From: Sistotremastrum niveocremeum HHB9708
Lineage: Eukaryota > Basidiomycota > Agaricomycetes > Sistotremastrales > Sistotremastraceae
DNA: 64,000 bases
NCBI GenBank assembly: GCA_001630475.1
Contig: KV419421.1
Location: 339,519 to 403,518 of the forward strand
Reading direction: 5' to 3'
Below are positions 49,788 to 62,078 of this stretch, one piece after another. The stretch's first letter is position 1. The number at the start of each line of letters is the position of its first letter. The notes beneath the pieces are model-generated. The model saw only the letters and a program-made list of their open reading frames with translations, was not told where the DNA came from and ran no database searches. The translations under genes and the position numbers were made by a program.

Positions 49788-50890
49788 CTATGTAGTATCC
49801 ATAGCCTCAGGCTGAGATGCGGGATCAACCGCAGTGATAGGTTTGGCAGGTAAAGTAGATGAAGAAACCGATTCGAAAGGCGTGATACTCTCCTCCGCGA
49901 CAAGACGTCGTATACGTTCCGAGTTCACATGGAAATCTGTCGTTCCGCGCTCGAAAGTATATTTACGTTCTTTCCTTCCTCTGTACAAATCATCAGCTCA
50001 GAGGAGATGGGAGGAGGAAGATGAGGACGAACCGTTCGTTAGGAAGCTCGAATCCGCGGATCATGTCTGTTTTGTCTTTGGTGATGACGCATACATCGAC
50101 GTTTGACCCTGATCCCAGATCATTGAAAATACCCGCTGAGATGGCCGCCGCGACCAATTTCGTGGCTTCATCTCTCTATAAATCAATTAATAAGTACTTG
50201 CGTCTGATATCACGCAGGGGTGACGCGTACCTCCAAATTCGGTCTCCATTGACTTTCGAAAACAGCCATAGCAGCCAAACTTCCCGAACCCATAGTAACA
50301 TACGGTAACTTATCCGTCGATCCATGGGGCGCGACAGTGAAGAGATGAGCCCCAGTAGAGTCGACTCCACCGAGAACGAGAGCAGCACCGACGTGCCCTT
50401 GATAGCGGAATAAATACTGCTTGAGCATTGTCATGGCTGTCACGACGCGCGGCTTGCGGCCTGTGGAGAGGGCGTGGAGTTCGATGCTGGAGGAAATCAT
50501 GGCGGTTGTGAACTCTGTGTCGGCAGCTGTCCCTGCTCCGCAACATCTTATGGATTCTGAGATGAAATGGATCTATGCGGACGCGTATATCAGTCCGACT
50601 TCAGTGCGAAGATGAAGGGAGCTGGGTAGACCTTTTCGCAGTTCTTGTCTGCAACGATGGGCCCTTCTGTTGCTCTCGTATCTGCTCCGAGGACGATCCC
50701 ATCTTTAAACAGACACCCTACGATCGTTGTACCCGTGCTCGTAGCCTTGGGCAGCTTCACGCCTCTCGAACCCAGGAATTCATTCCTATTGACCTCGTCA
50801 AATAATGCTCAAAATTCGACGAGACGAACCGCACCGAACATGATTGGAAAAGTCGAATCCTGATCCTTTGTACACGCTTGCGGTGGCCAT
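49788..50890 (-). CDS. PUP1: 20S proteasome subunit beta-2 (PSMB7/PUP1)
   Basis: Catalytic beta2 (trypsin-like) subunit of the 20S core. The start [17 protein letters not shown] is joined by a 46-48-base intron to [16 protein letters not shown], then [20 protein letters not shown]. Autocleavage before the Thr of TTIVG gives the catalytic N-terminus. Then [99 protein letters not shown], and a C-terminal tail ending EAMDTT that would wrap on beta3. About 290 residues in five or so exons. All catalytic features are present. Confidence 0.95.
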
Positions 50891-51638
50891 TTCTTCTTAG
50901 GCTTAGGGAGAGTACGCGTCGTTGTAAATAGGAACAAACACGGCTTTGGTTTTCTATTTCAAGCTCCGAGAGTGCTTTCTTTTCTCATCCGCTTTCTGTT
51001 TCGTCTTGCGCTCTCCTCCTCTTTCTCTTTCTTCAAAGGTTGGTGTCTCTTCTATTCTTCTTACCTTCACTTTTGTTTCTTGATGATATCATTGCTGTGC
51101 ACCAGTCGGAAACTCACGACGACAACTTACCCTGGCTCCATTTATACGCTTTGCGAGTCCTGACATTTATTTTCACCTCGTCCTTATGCTCTTCGTGTGC
51201 TGACTTCCATCCTTCAGACTCTTCTCCATGACTTGAGCTCATCTCTATCTCAAATGGTGAGCCTCGTTCCTTTACGATTCTCTCTGGTTCCGTTCGAGAT
51301 GAACACCAATCACATATCAAGCTCAACAGCCTTATGGTCGAATAGACCATCTGATGAGTAACTTCTGCAATTCTGAAATCTTCCTTCGTCTTCGTCACTC
51401 GTCTTCGTCACTTTTCTAACTCTCCTCCCTCAGGTTGTCGCTGCGTCGTCTCCATGAAGTTTTCGCTGTTTCCCTCTGCTATGCCATACTATTTCTGTAC
51501 TTATATATATCGTTTCGAATATTACTGCTATTGCTCGATCACTTCTCAGCTACGGTTTTCTACATCCGTGAGGACAGAACGCGCTGTGTTTGCCGCGCCT
51601 CAGTCACGCTTCAGCGCTTCAGCTTCAACAGTCGCGAC
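50891..51638 (+). other. divergent promoter region with CT-rich leader
   Basis: About 750 bases between the proteasome and histone-fold genes. From about 50950 to 51240 and again near 51370-51560 the plus strand is strongly pyrimidine-rich (TTTCTCTTTCTT-type runs), as in fungal promoters near transcription start sites. A spliced 5'UTR is possible. No coding exon supported. Confidence 0.45.
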
Positions 51639-52565
51639 ATGGATATCTCACAACTGACGAACCCTGTACTCGACTCTCAACAAGAGAACCTCCCGCTCGA
51701 AGAACCCAACGATGTCGATGAGCAATCCAACACACAAGAAGATAATGCGCTTGCTGAAGCTGAAGCAGAGGCAGACTCTGCCTCGGCAGATGGCCAAAAG
51801 TCCATGGATGGCAGAGTGAGGAATCGTGTGGCCCCTCCTGTCGACAGAATGCCTGGCAAATCGCTCTTCCCGATGGCTCGCGTTCAGCGAATACTCAAAG
51901 CTGATGAAGTGCGTGTTTTACTCGTGATCGTCGCGTCATGGGTCGTGAAACGCGTGTGGCAGGAGTTACCGAGCTGTGCGAGAGAGGCCGTGGTGTTGAT
52001 ATCGATCGCGACTGTGCGTATATTCGTACGCGTTCTCGGGCGATGAGCTAACTTGGCCTAGGAGGAGTTTATCAAGCGACTTGCGTTGGCTGGGCATCTG
52101 CAAGCAAAACGAGAACAGCGTCTGACAGTTGCTCCCAAAGACTTTCGTTCGTCGCCCACCTCATTCCTCCCTTCTCTTCCTGACCGCCATGCTCAGACGT
52201 CGCATCAAAGCGCCAAGACGAGTTTCTGTTCCTCGATGGTCGACATTCTATCCTCCCCCGACATCCCGCACGACTAACTTCATCCTTCCAGAAATCCTGA
52301 CCGTAACAACAAAACCCCCGCGTAAATACACCAAATCCGCACCCAAAAAATCCGCCCCTGCAGGTCCCAATTCAAATAACCCCGGATACTCAATACAGGC
52401 CGCCTTTCAAGTTGAGGATTCGAGCAAACGCTCTTTTATCGTGCTGATTTATCCGCGCAGGCATCAACGTCGACGTCACAAAGCATGCCGCCGATGAGAG
52501 CCCTGGCACCCATGCCACCCCCGAGCGTGGAAGTGGGTGGTGGAGATGCGATGGATGTATCATAG
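51639..52565 (+). CDS. histone-fold protein, Dpb3/POLE4/CHRAC-like
   Basis: CBF/NF-Y family histone-fold subunit, likely in DNA polymerase epsilon or a CHRAC-type remodeller. Acidic N-terminus (MDISQLTNPVLDSQQENLPL, then Glu/Ala-rich). The fold begins with KSLFPMARVQRILKADE. An intron joins it to ELPSCAREAVVLISIAT, and another to EEFIKRLALAGHLQAKREQR followed by LTVAPKDF. A GTTCGT...CTCAG intron gives HVASKRQDEFLFLDEILTV, closing the fold. The tail is Lys/Pro-rich (KPPRKYTKSAPKKSAPAG). A phase-0 intron at about 52412-52461 leads to ASTSTSQSMPPMRALAPMPP and the end DAMDVS. About 210 residues. NF-YC is a less likely alternative; a partner histone-fold protein is not in this window. Confidence 0.8.
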
Positions 52566-53070
52566 TATTCTTCGGGTTTGGATCCTGAGTGAGTGCTTAT
52601 CGTAATGCCGTTTAATTCTTGACTGAATCGCCCCAGGATCTCGGCTTAGATTATTTTCTCTCGTCACTGTATTTGTATTTCATTCACATCTCACCTAACG
52701 CCATACTACATTCTGTCCCTATATGCTCACTCTTCCGAATGTGAAGCTTAAGGACAGAAGCTTTTGTGATCGACGCTCTCAAGATGACCCTCCAAAGCCC
52801 AAGCGCAAGCCAAACAAGTCAACTGATCATCTATATTGAGCTGGGATAGAAAAGGCCTCTAGCATTCCCATGATAACGACACAAGACAGTCGATTATGTA
52901 CTTGTATGAAGGAATGTGATGATGATGGTAACCAAAGCCGAAGGCAACAAGCCTCAAGCCAAGAATAAAACAATACAGAAAAGAAAGCATAAGGTATCCA
53001 TACCGAACCCATGCAATATGCACTATGCCCAAAGATCAAAATCCGCAAAGAGATGCTGACGCCATCTAAA
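52566..53070. other. convergent intergenic region
   Basis: About 500 bases between the 3' ends of the histone-fold gene and the P450 reductase gene. No coding signal. It holds both 3'UTRs. Confidence 0.4.
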
Positions 53071-55455
53071 TTAACTCCAGACGTCAAGCATCAACCTCGA
53101 TCGTTCTTTAAGCACTTTCAACTCCTGTGCTCCCTCCACTTCTGCAGATCCCCCCTTGGCCTCACCAAGCATTGCCGCCAACTTATCCTCCACAGCCTTA
53201 CTCATATTCTTTGCATCCCCACAAATATAGACATACCCTTTCAAATTCAATATCGCATTCGAGATATGCTCCCGATCCTCCCATAGCAGATCTTGAACGT
53301 AGATCTTGCTCCCGTCCGGTTTGTAGGGTGGCTCGCGGGAGAATGCGATGTGCATTGCGAATTTGTCACCCAGCTCTTCTGAGTAGGTAGGCCATTCGTC
53401 TTTGTAGAGGAAATCTTCGTCGGAGCGGCGACAGCCATAGAAGAGGGACATTTTACCCCAGTCTTTGAGAGCGTCGGGGCCGTTCTTGTCCTTTGCGCGA
53501 CGAGCGAGTGCGAGGCGCTCTTGGACGAAGCCACGGAATGGAGCAACACCCTATAAATATATGCTAAGTAAAGATTAAGCACGACAGAGACGGACGTACA
53601 GTTCCTGGGCCGATCATGATGATTGGACTCTTGGGGTTCGTAGGCAGACGGAATGTGGAGCGACGAACGTGAATAGGGACCTTGTAAATGGTCTCTTGGC
53701 GGTATGCACTACGGGGACCATCGATGGCGTAAGTAGGCAGAGAGACACTTGCAGGTACGGTTTCGCCTCCTTCAGTGACCAGAGGTGCAGTCTCTCCGTT
53801 CGCAGCGTATTTCAGGTTCAACAAGAAATTGGAACCAACGCCGAACACCCATTTACTAGGTGCAACGTCCGATGCGATAGATTGATACTTAAGAACGACA
53901 GCGGTGATGTGGATAGAGTTAGGGTGCAATTTAGGTGATGAAGAGATTGAGAAATAACGAGGTTGCAAACGAGGGATCGCAGAGACAATGATGTCGAAAG
54001 GGATTTTCCAAGGAGTGGTATTTTCCGGGGTAGGAATGGCGTGCAGGTCGTTTCCGGCGGCCAGCTGGAGAACTTCTCCGAGCTTCAGACATCCATTGGC
54101 AATTACGTTGTGGTATTCTTCCTTGTCGGTGTTGAGACGTTTCAATACCGCCTCTGCAGCCTCATTGGGGGCAAATTTGGAGAATGTCCCAAGGATCTGA
54201 CGACCAGCGACAGCGCTGATATCGATATAGTGACGGAGGACCGTAGCGTACGTGGAAGGGACGGGGAATGGAACCTTCGCGAGCGCAGGATCGAGGGACT
54301 CAATGCCGATGACGGTGTCCCGCTTCTCAGCTAATCCAAGGGCACAGAGGAGACGCTCAACCTCGACGTCAGGATTAGATGGCCAAACGCCGACATGGTC
54401 ACCATGTTGATACATGACTCCAGAGCCTTCAATGTTCAATTCCATATGAACACAATTACGCTCCTTTCCGATGACAAACAATTCGCGAGAGTGCGTGATG
54501 GGCGCAGGATAGGGGTTTTTGGCGTCGTGGATGCCTTTGGTGCGGGTGAGAGCGCGGGCAGAGAGTTCGCCCAGGTAAACCTTTTCCTGAGGGTGGGATG
54601 CGAGCTCCGTGACTGAGAAATCGGGAGTATCGCCGCCTGAGCCCTCTTCCACATTGAGAGCCTGAGAGAAAGCCTCCCACATGCCGTCTTTCCACTCTAA
54701 ATAATCCTCTTCCATACTCTTGTCATCGTCTCCCTGGCCAACCGTACCGATGCGCTGGGCACCAGCCTTGGTAAGATGCTGATCAACATACTTTGAAATA
54801 ACGTTATAGTGTTCATAAGTTTTGTTGCCGAGGCCGAAAACGATGTATTTGAGGCCGTCTAATTTGTGTTCACCGTTGGAGAAGGCGAACGAGTCGTCTT
54901 CCAAGTTCTGCATAAGCTGAACTGCGTTGTCAGTGGGTTCGCCCTCGCCGTAAGTGGCCATGACAAAAACGGCGGCCGAATCTTCCGGGATCTGGTCAAG
55001 ATTCTCAAAGTCGTATTCCTCTGGATCGCAAACGAGGGATGCAATGCCAAATCTAGATTTAGCCTCCTTTGCAATACGGATGGCATACTCCTCCGCGGTG
55101 CCCGTCTGAGAGCCGTAGAAGATGACAAGGCGCTTCTTCTATTTCCAAGAGCGCTGGGTCAGAAGCTGCGGAGAACACGCATGCAAAAATGGAAGAAACG
55201 TACGCCTTTCTTCATTTTGGCGACGAAATCGCGGGGATCAGTGTCATCGTCGTGGGCCTGCTTTGATGAAGCAGCCACTGGGACTGTAGACTTCTTTGAA
55301 GCGGAGAAGATGGAGTCTTTGAAGACATAAAGAGTGGCAAGAAGGATGCCGATGCTCAGGATGGCAATGTCGGAAGTGGAGGCGAAGGCCATGAGGGAGG
55401 AAGAGGTCTCAGAGTCGGCGGTTGATTTGGGACTCTGGACGAAGCTTGAGGACAT
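53071..55455 (-). CDS. CPR1: NADPH-cytochrome P450 reductase
   Basis: Diflavin reductase at the ER surface that passes electrons from NADPH via FAD and FMN to cytochromes P450. The N-terminal anchor is AILSIGILLATLYVFKDSIF. FMN domain: LVIFYGSQTGTAEEYAIRIA, FVMATYGEGEPTDNAVQ and FGLGNKTYEHYNVISKYVD. Connecting/FAD domain: NPYPAPITHSRELF, MYQHGDHVGVWPSNPDVEVE and PRLQPRYFSISSSPKLHPNS. NADPH domain: [39 protein letters not shown] and LKGYVYICGDAKNMSKAVED. It ends LMLDVWS, with the aromatic Trp next to the C-terminus. Three exons, introns at about 55138-55205 and 53552-53600. About 740 residues. Intact. Confidence 0.95.
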
Positions 55456-55932
55456 GGTGGTACAGAATGAGTGAGGAAATGTTACCACTGAGATGAAGAC
55501 TTACAGGTTTGGGGAAAACCAAGGAATCGGCCGATCGCCGGTTCCGAGCGCGACTCCTGTGGCTGTGTACACCTGCTTTGCTAGTACAATGCAGACACTA
55601 CCAAGCTCGGCTTAGCCATTCTGTCCCTTGTCTGGTATAGCTTTCAATTTTGCGATGCCAGATTAAACGAGCATTGTTTTTTTTATCCAGGTGGCCGACT
55701 TTCCATTCTGGTTGAGTGCTACACCGAGTCTCTCCTTTCGTTTCATCTCCGAGTGTTGGACACTGCTTGTGATTCTGGTCGTCAAAAAAGTGATGGCGCC
55801 ACACCGGTACCCTGTGCAAGTGTGTGATCTGCCTCACTTCGGCCCGCGCTCACTTGACCCAAACATGTCCACTCTCCCTGACAAAGATTTACTAGCATAA
55901 TGAAGACCTAGATCTATCCCTAGCTACCCTTC
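55456..55932. other. intergenic spacer
   Basis: 5' flank of the P450 reductase gene and 3' flank of the phospholipase gene. A run of nine T residues lies at about 55677-55685. Nothing else seen. Confidence 0.4.
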
Positions 55933-57252
55933 TCACGGCGTACCATACAAATCGTTAATCGCTAAAACCAGTGCGGTATGATGAGTGCTATATCCATCCA
56001 CCTCGAGAATGTTTGGGTAAGTACTCTTCGAGCAGTTGTCAAACAAACTCTCGAACAGTTTCTCGTTCCCGAGCTCTGCCATCGATAAAAGACTGGTGTC
56101 GCGCATTTTAGCCCGGACGGCATCCGCTGCACTCATTTTGAGTGCCCATCCTGTCAGAAGATGGTTTGCATCAGGATTACTTCGCTTCTCCTTCATGAAC
56201 CGGATCTGCTCCCAGGTCAGTACGAGAGAGTTATTCGTGCCTGAATACTTGGACACGAAAGGTAGTCGATGGACTTCGTAAAACCCACACGACGGGAAAG
56301 AGTCGAGCTTGATCCCTGATGCAGCTCGTACGATCACAACAACCGCAGACTTGTTCCCCGAGATAAACTCGTTCAGCCTGAGCTTGGTCAAGTCTGCAGC
56401 CGTCGTGACGAACCTATGATTCAGGTTCTTCAATTTGCCCAGCAGTTTATTCCACTCCTCCTGGTTCATCTCTCGATACCCTGCATCCGCGTTATATCCG
56501 TGCGAAACTTCAAGGATCACGAGTTCCTTGTATACTCCTGTGAACCAATTCACGCTGTCGATCACCTGGTCAATCGATTGACCGTTCCTGCCTTGCCAGC
56601 CCACCCCCGCAACTTTGGTATTTCTGTAATGCCCCGTGTAAAGGACCTTGTTCCAGATGATAGGTCGTATATCAAGCCACCGCGATCCTCGTTCCAACTG
56701 CGTTGACACAGCACAGTTCTGCGTCTGAGTATTGCATTCATTGGTGCCCACAGTCCCACTTCCAACACGACCCATGCCCGCATTGTGCGAGCCCGGAATG
56801 CAGATGTGTCGAAGGGTGCGAGGGCCAAGTTTGGCGAGATTATCATGCATCCAGCTCGTCGAGGGGTAGGTCGAGTTGAAATTATTTTCCGAGCCCGAGA
56901 GAACAAACTGTATCTCTCCGTCTTGTTTCCAACCCAATGAAAAGGTATCCCATTGAGAATACCTATGGGTCGAAAGACCATTCAAGTATATCTGGAGTTG
57001 GAAGGACATATTGGCTCGTGCCTGGACCTGGAACCTGTATGAGGTTCCTGACAGCGTATACTCAGTCGTGCCGCTATCTTGGACCGCGTGGTCGAATACC
57101 CATTCGCCCCACTCAATACAGATGGAGACAGAGGATCCGGGAGCAATGGAGTGAGGGAAAGACCAGGAGTTCATTCGCCACGAAGTCTGAGAACTCCTCG
57201 TCCAGGTATATGGCGTGCCATTTGTCAGTCTGATAGCGCCGCTCTGGCCCAT
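55933..57252 (-). CDS. PI-PLC X-domain phosphodiesterase with N-terminal beta domain
   Basis: Intronless 439-residue protein, unusual next to its intron-rich neighbours. Residues 1-130 form a beta-rich domain (GAIRLTNGTPYTWTRSSQTS, FPHSIAPGSSVSICIEWGEW, YRFQVQARANMSFQLQIYLN) that I cannot assign. Residues about 140-439 are the PLC-like TIM barrel: RHICIPGSHNAGM (first catalytic His), LERGSRWLDIRPI (Arg/Asp of the active site), VLYTGHY (second His), KELVILEVSHGYN and SAVVVIVRA. No signal peptide is seen. Such bacterial-type PI-PLCs cleave phosphatidylinositol without calcium. The substrate here is unknown. Alternative: a non-catalytic relative, but the key residues seem present. Confidence 0.85.
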   Translation of the reverse strand: MGQSGAIRLTNGTPYTWTRSSQTSWRMNSWSFPHSIAPGSSVSICIEWGEWVFDHAVQDSGTTEYTLSGTSYRFQVQARANMSFQLQIYLNGLSTHRYSQWDTFSLGWKQDGEIQFVLSGSENNFNSTYPSTSWMHDNLAKLGPRTLRHICIPGSHNAGMGRVGSGTVGTNECNTQTQNCAVSTQLERGSRWLDIRPIIWNKVLYTGHYRNTKVAGVGWQGRNGQSIDQVIDSVNWFTGVYKELVILEVSHGYNADAGYREMNQEEWNKLLGKLKNLNHRFVTTAADLTKLRLNEFISGNKSAVVVIVRAASGIKLDSFPSCGFYEVHRLPFVSKYSGTNNSLVLTWEQIRFMKEKRSNPDANHLLTGWALKMSAADAVRAKMRDTSLLSMAELGNEKLFESLFDNCSKSTYPNILEVDGYSTHHTALVLAINDLYGTP

Positions 57253-59098
57253 AGTTTGCTACGGTCGATGTTCTGTCAAAGAAGAAGTGCGGGAAAGAGA
57301 GGACCACGCACAAATTTCGACAATAAAGGATGTACCTTTGACAGATGCTTCTTTGTTAGGTTGGCTAAGGAGGTCGTTCTGCATCCCTTATGAATGTCTC
57401 TGAATTACAGATAAGCCTGCCCCACCTTCTCTTGTTTCCCTCAGGAGAATGTCCTGAAGCTTCCATAATGATCCGCGACCAATGATAGTACTCAGACCAA
57501 CACGGTGCCTAATGTTAGGTTACCGATGGAAGAATTGCAGGCTACGTCTTTATCACAGTTCTCCACATACCCTGGAACGTGTTACTGCCGTCGTACCTAT
57601 CTCTTCTCGTGAGCTTGAAAGGCTGGTTCGGTGAGCGGCGTTAGCTTCATCCCGAATGAATGAACCCCCGGATCCGTTAATACACCAAAGAAGCGATCGG
57701 CGAGTAAGCAAGTTGCCGAGTTGTGTACGCTTTGTGGGCTGGGGTTCATTTGGCAGCGCAAGATCTGAACGGCGAACTAAGATGAAGATGTTTGTTGAAA
57801 TACACGAGTTGTGAGACGCTTACTGCGGGCGTATGATCGGTCCGAGGTAAGGGCATGGTTCTAGAAGTGACGGATCAAGTGTCGAGTGGTCTTACTCTTG
57901 GGTAAGGTACACAGTACCAGCAGTGCAGTCTTGGCAGGTTGGACGAGTTTAAGTATGCCACTTGGCAACAGGAAGCTTGTGTTTATGAGTGTGCAGCCGA
58001 TGGGACCCTCGCGCTCGATAGAACCAGGTGATTCTACCAGAGGCAGCATACACTCACAATAATATAGACGGCCGGGGGGAAAATTGAGAGAATTCCTAAT
58101 GTCCCGCTGGCGGACAGTTCGGGCTGGTAAAGAGATTCAACTAGGGTTCGTATGTGAGCTGAAAAGTGCTGCTACGATCACCTTCAAGTACGAGATCAAA
58201 TTGCTCAGATGACGGGCCAATGGTCTAGCTGAATAAAAGCTCAGAACCCAGGACATTTCGTACCATGTTGTTTCGCCACTGGCTGACGGAAGAGACCAAA
58301 GTGATAAAATTTTGATCTTGATATAAGTCAATCTGTATCAAAACGTTCTCCACAACACTCCTGCTTAAACGGTCAATAAACAAACCACTATGGTCAGGAC
58401 CGATGACAACTTAAACCTGAGTAGAAAGATCCGAAGCTCCGAGGACATTGGGGATAGTTTTTACGGGAGCCTGGGAACTCACAATAGCTGGTAGTTAACT
58501 CGATATCTGCGAGGCAGCGTAATAGCTCAAGTATAAAAGTAGAGCTCGATCGGCTGGTCTACTCGGGCTTCCAAACAGTTGGTGCGATACTCATGTCCTC
58601 AACTTGTCAGTCGATCTCTCGGTGGATATTCATCGAATAATCTCGATGAGGTCAGAAGCCCCTCCATATTGCTACACCAGGATACGCAAATACGTTGCAT
58701 GGTCAAGTCGCTCTTTTAGTTGGAGTAGCCATATGGAACGGGAAAAGGTGCCTAATGCGGCTACCAAAAGCGATACAAGAACGTCGCAAGAAATTTCCTT
58801 GATTGCGACATACTCTCAAGAGCCGATAAACACTATATAGCGGCAAGTTCTCACATTGAAGACTATGAGTGAGACAGAGACTTTGGCCGATAACGGCAGA
58901 AGCAGTTGGTAGTCTCAGGCGAGTCCAAGGCAGAGTTGTCGCATGGAAGTCCGAATAAAGACGAATACCGGTAACATGAAGCGCAGCCACTCAAGTCATC
59001 GAGCTCAACTTCGCGTCATAAATGGCGTCGAAGGCGAGGAAATCGCACTCATCTATTGCTATCGGCTACCTGAGGCCACATCAAAATAGTCATCCAAA
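57253..59098. other. gene-poor intergenic region
   Basis: About 1.85 kb, the longest gene-free stretch in the right half. Short frames on both strands show no motif. Alternating A/T-rich and GC-rich patches suggest ordinary intergenic DNA. No repeat border or RNA gene recognised. Confidence 0.4.
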
Positions 59099-60631
59099 TC
59101 ATGAAAATTCTAGAACATAGACATCACCGGTGATAAGGCTGGCAACAAGACGCGTTGAATTTTCGTCAAAAACTAAATGTTCAACGTCGTGAACTGGAAA
59201 CGGCAACGGACCAGGACAAAGTGGAGAGGTATTTGAACGACCGTCGGTGTCATTCAATCTCATGAGTCGCATTTCCAACTCTTCTGACGCCATATTCTTC
59301 TCAATCCACACCCCTTTCTGTCCTGATGCACCGATGGTCACGGATAGACATGATTTATCCAATTGCAAGGAATAAGTGCGATGTTTTTTTACCTCCAATC
59401 CTGTGATATCGGATGCAGAGATAGTATAGCGATGCGCCATATCTCGAGGGAATGCCGACATCGAAGGTAACCACATAAGCGGGATCGAGGAAGAGAAGGT
59501 GGGCGAAGATCGCAAGTGATTCGGATTGCCAACGTAAAGGGTCGGCCAAATTCCTTCTCTTTCGAGCCTCATTTCGCTCCGGGGTTGCGAAACAACCTCC
59601 TTGGGGCGAGGAAACAGGGGAGGAACTGAGTACAGTTGAAGCAGGGTATACGAAGCCGTAGCGGAGAAGAGGAGGATACTGCCATCAAGGGCAAGGTTTT
59701 GAATCTTGGGCCCCATCTGCAACGAATGAGGATCATCAAAAGAAACAAGAGATCAGAAATACAGACATCATGTCTATCTAACATCACGTAAGACGATTCT
59801 CTGGTCTTCCGATTTATGAAGAAAAGGCGGAAAAGAGGCATGCCAATCAGAAGACCGGACAAAATGTCTCCCGATAGTGCCATGGAGTAGACGGCTCCCC
59901 AAGATTCTTCCCCAAATAACAGAGGTTCGAGGGTTTTGACATGAGCGGCGTCAATCTCGTAGATGTAGAAGATCCTGATGTAATGATCAAAATACTGGCC
60001 GGAGATGAATGGTTTGGGCGTACTTTTGTGAGAGAGCTGGCAATCCGCTCGAGCCGACGACCATGATGACATTGTCATCTTCGACAACCTCTATCACCAG
60101 TTTCTCGGCCGGGATACGAAAATGGGCAACAAGGACAGGCCGAGTTAGCAAGGATATATCCCATAATCTGACGGTGGTTCCCTTCGCGTTCGCCACAACG
60201 TCTTCGTAAAAAGTGATCAAGGAGAGACCATTGTGCAGAAGTCTCATATTCCGAACGAGCCTCTCGCCTTCAGACCGAAGTTGTGGCAATACTTGAACTG
60301 ATCGCAGCCTCGGCGTATCACGCGCCCAATTCAAATCGACTTTCAGTGCATCTACAGCCATCCGCTGAAGCGCCGCAGTAGGATAAGATTTGGCAATCTC
60401 AGCCTCAAAAGGTCGAAAAATCTGGTAGAATCGAAGCCATACAAGGCGGACAGATCCCAGAATGTTCAGCGAGCGACACGTCTGATGTTCATTGGCAAAA
60501 CTGAGCTGATCAGCTTGAAACAGTCTTCAAAGATAAGCGTTACAAGCCTTTTTGAGAGCAAGAACGTCGGAGACACGCAGATATTCCACAATGACGAGAA
60601 AGACATCTTCTGAGATGCTTTGCAGACTCAT
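59099..60631 (-). CDS. F-box protein with beta-propeller-like C-terminus
   Basis: Agaric-type F-box protein, a probable SCF ubiquitin-ligase receptor. The start MSLQSISEDVFLVIVEYLRV followed by SDVLALKK is the first part of the F-box. It continues TCRSLNILGSVRLVWLRFYQ only if the first intron starts with GC (AAG|gcttgt) and ends at ACATCAG. Later exons carry TTVRLWDISLLTRPVLVAHF, LVIEVVEDDNVIMVVGSSG, WGAVYSMALSGDILSGLLIG, PLFRLFFINRKTRESSYVML, PKIQNLALDGSILLFSATA and a last exon ending DVYVLEFS. The blade-like VRLWD and repeated beta patterns suggest a degenerate WD40 propeller. About 470 residues. The start is 154 bases from V-ATPase subunit d, divergent. Confidence 0.75.
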
Positions 60632-60785
60632 CGTCCACTGACAACCTACACAACAATGCAGTCGCGTCTGAATTCCTGGAAAGGCGCTCACCAGGGCCTG
60701 GTGGTCTGCTTACATAAGCGGCGTCGACTCCGAAGACAACTGCGTCTCGCCGGCGGAACCTGCGCTGCTAGCTCCTCGTTCCACA

Positions 60786-62078
60786 ATGGAGGCATTATTC
60801 TTCAACGTGCGAGGTCCTTTGAGATCCAGGAAATGGTACTGATCACCCGTTTGATTCTCTAGGCCTCGACCGGATTCTTGGAGGGGATTGTCCGAGGGTA
60901 TAAGACCGGTATTCTTACCCAGAGTCAATACACCAACTTGACGCAATGCGAGACGCTTGAAGGTGCGCCTCTCTACTATTTATCGCCGATAACTCATCAA
61001 TAGATTTTGAAAGACTTCCGGATGCAACTGTCTTCGACCGACTATGGAAATTTCCTCGCGAATGAGCCCCTACCCCTCTCAACATCCACTATCGCGGACA
61101 AAGCCACGCAAGTCCTCGTTGACCAATTCAATTATTTGCGCAGCAACGCAGTAGAGCCTCTGAGCAAATTCCTGGAATATATGACGTGGGTGGCCCTTAT
61201 ATCCTGCCGCTTCTGAAGCTTGAAAGTCGGCGCGCAGTTATGGATACATGATTGACAATGTCGTGTTGCTCATCACCGGTACTCTACACGAACGCGATAC
61301 GCATGAACTTCTTGAGCGGTGTCACCCACTGGGCGTATTCGATACCATGCCGGCATTATGTGTCGCTACCAACGTAGAGGAACTCTATAGAAGCGTCCTT
61401 GTCGAAACTCCACTTGGTAAATTCCTCCGCTGGGACCTGCATGCCGCCTACCCACACTCACCTTGGTATTTAGCACCTTACTTCCGTGATTGTATCTCGG
61501 CGTCTGACTTGGACGATTTGAACATCGAAATTATCCGGAATACCGTGTACAAGGCATACTTGGAGGATTTCTATGCTTTTTGCTCTTCAGTCGGTGGCCC
61601 AACATCACAAGTGATGCATTCCATATTATCCTTTGAAGCCGATAGGCGAACCATCAACATCACCATTAATTCGCTAAACACCGACCTTGCCAAAGAGCAG
61701 CGAGCCAAACTCTTTCCTGCTATTGGACGGCTATACCCAGCCGGCAACAATGCACTTGCAAAAGCAGATGATGTCGATACCGTGCGCCAAGTCTGCGAAT
61801 ACGTACCCGAGTACCGGTCATTCCTCGATGCATCGTCGAACACCCAGAACGGCGATTCATACGGCGGAGATGGTTCGGCGGCAGCAGCACTCGAGGACAA
61901 GTTCTTTGCAGAAGAAGTGCGACTCAACAAAAACGCCTTCCTGCAGCAATTCCAGTATGGCGTCTTTTACAGCTACGTGAAGCTTAAAGAGCAAGAAATT
62001 CGAAGTATCACCTGGATCGCAGAGTGCATTGCGCAGAACGCGAAGGATAGAATTCACGACTATATTCCTATTTTCTAG
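60786..62078 (+). CDS. VMA6: V-type ATPase subunit d
   Basis: Vo-sector peripheral subunit linking the proteolipid ring to the central stalk of the vacuolar proton pump. The first exon is [10 protein letters not shown] short intron (about 60814-60872) and another near 60960-61005 restore the N-terminus with [14 protein letters not shown] and [20 protein letters not shown]. An intron at about 61186-61238 joins LEYMT to [20 protein letters not shown]. The rest is one long exon with [93 protein letters not shown], and the end IHDYIPIF. Near 355 residues, the family's usual length. Intact. Confidence 0.95.

Noticed and set aside
53963-54334. Plus-strand open frame inside the P450 reductase locus
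   Set aside because: Shadow of the reductase FAD domain.
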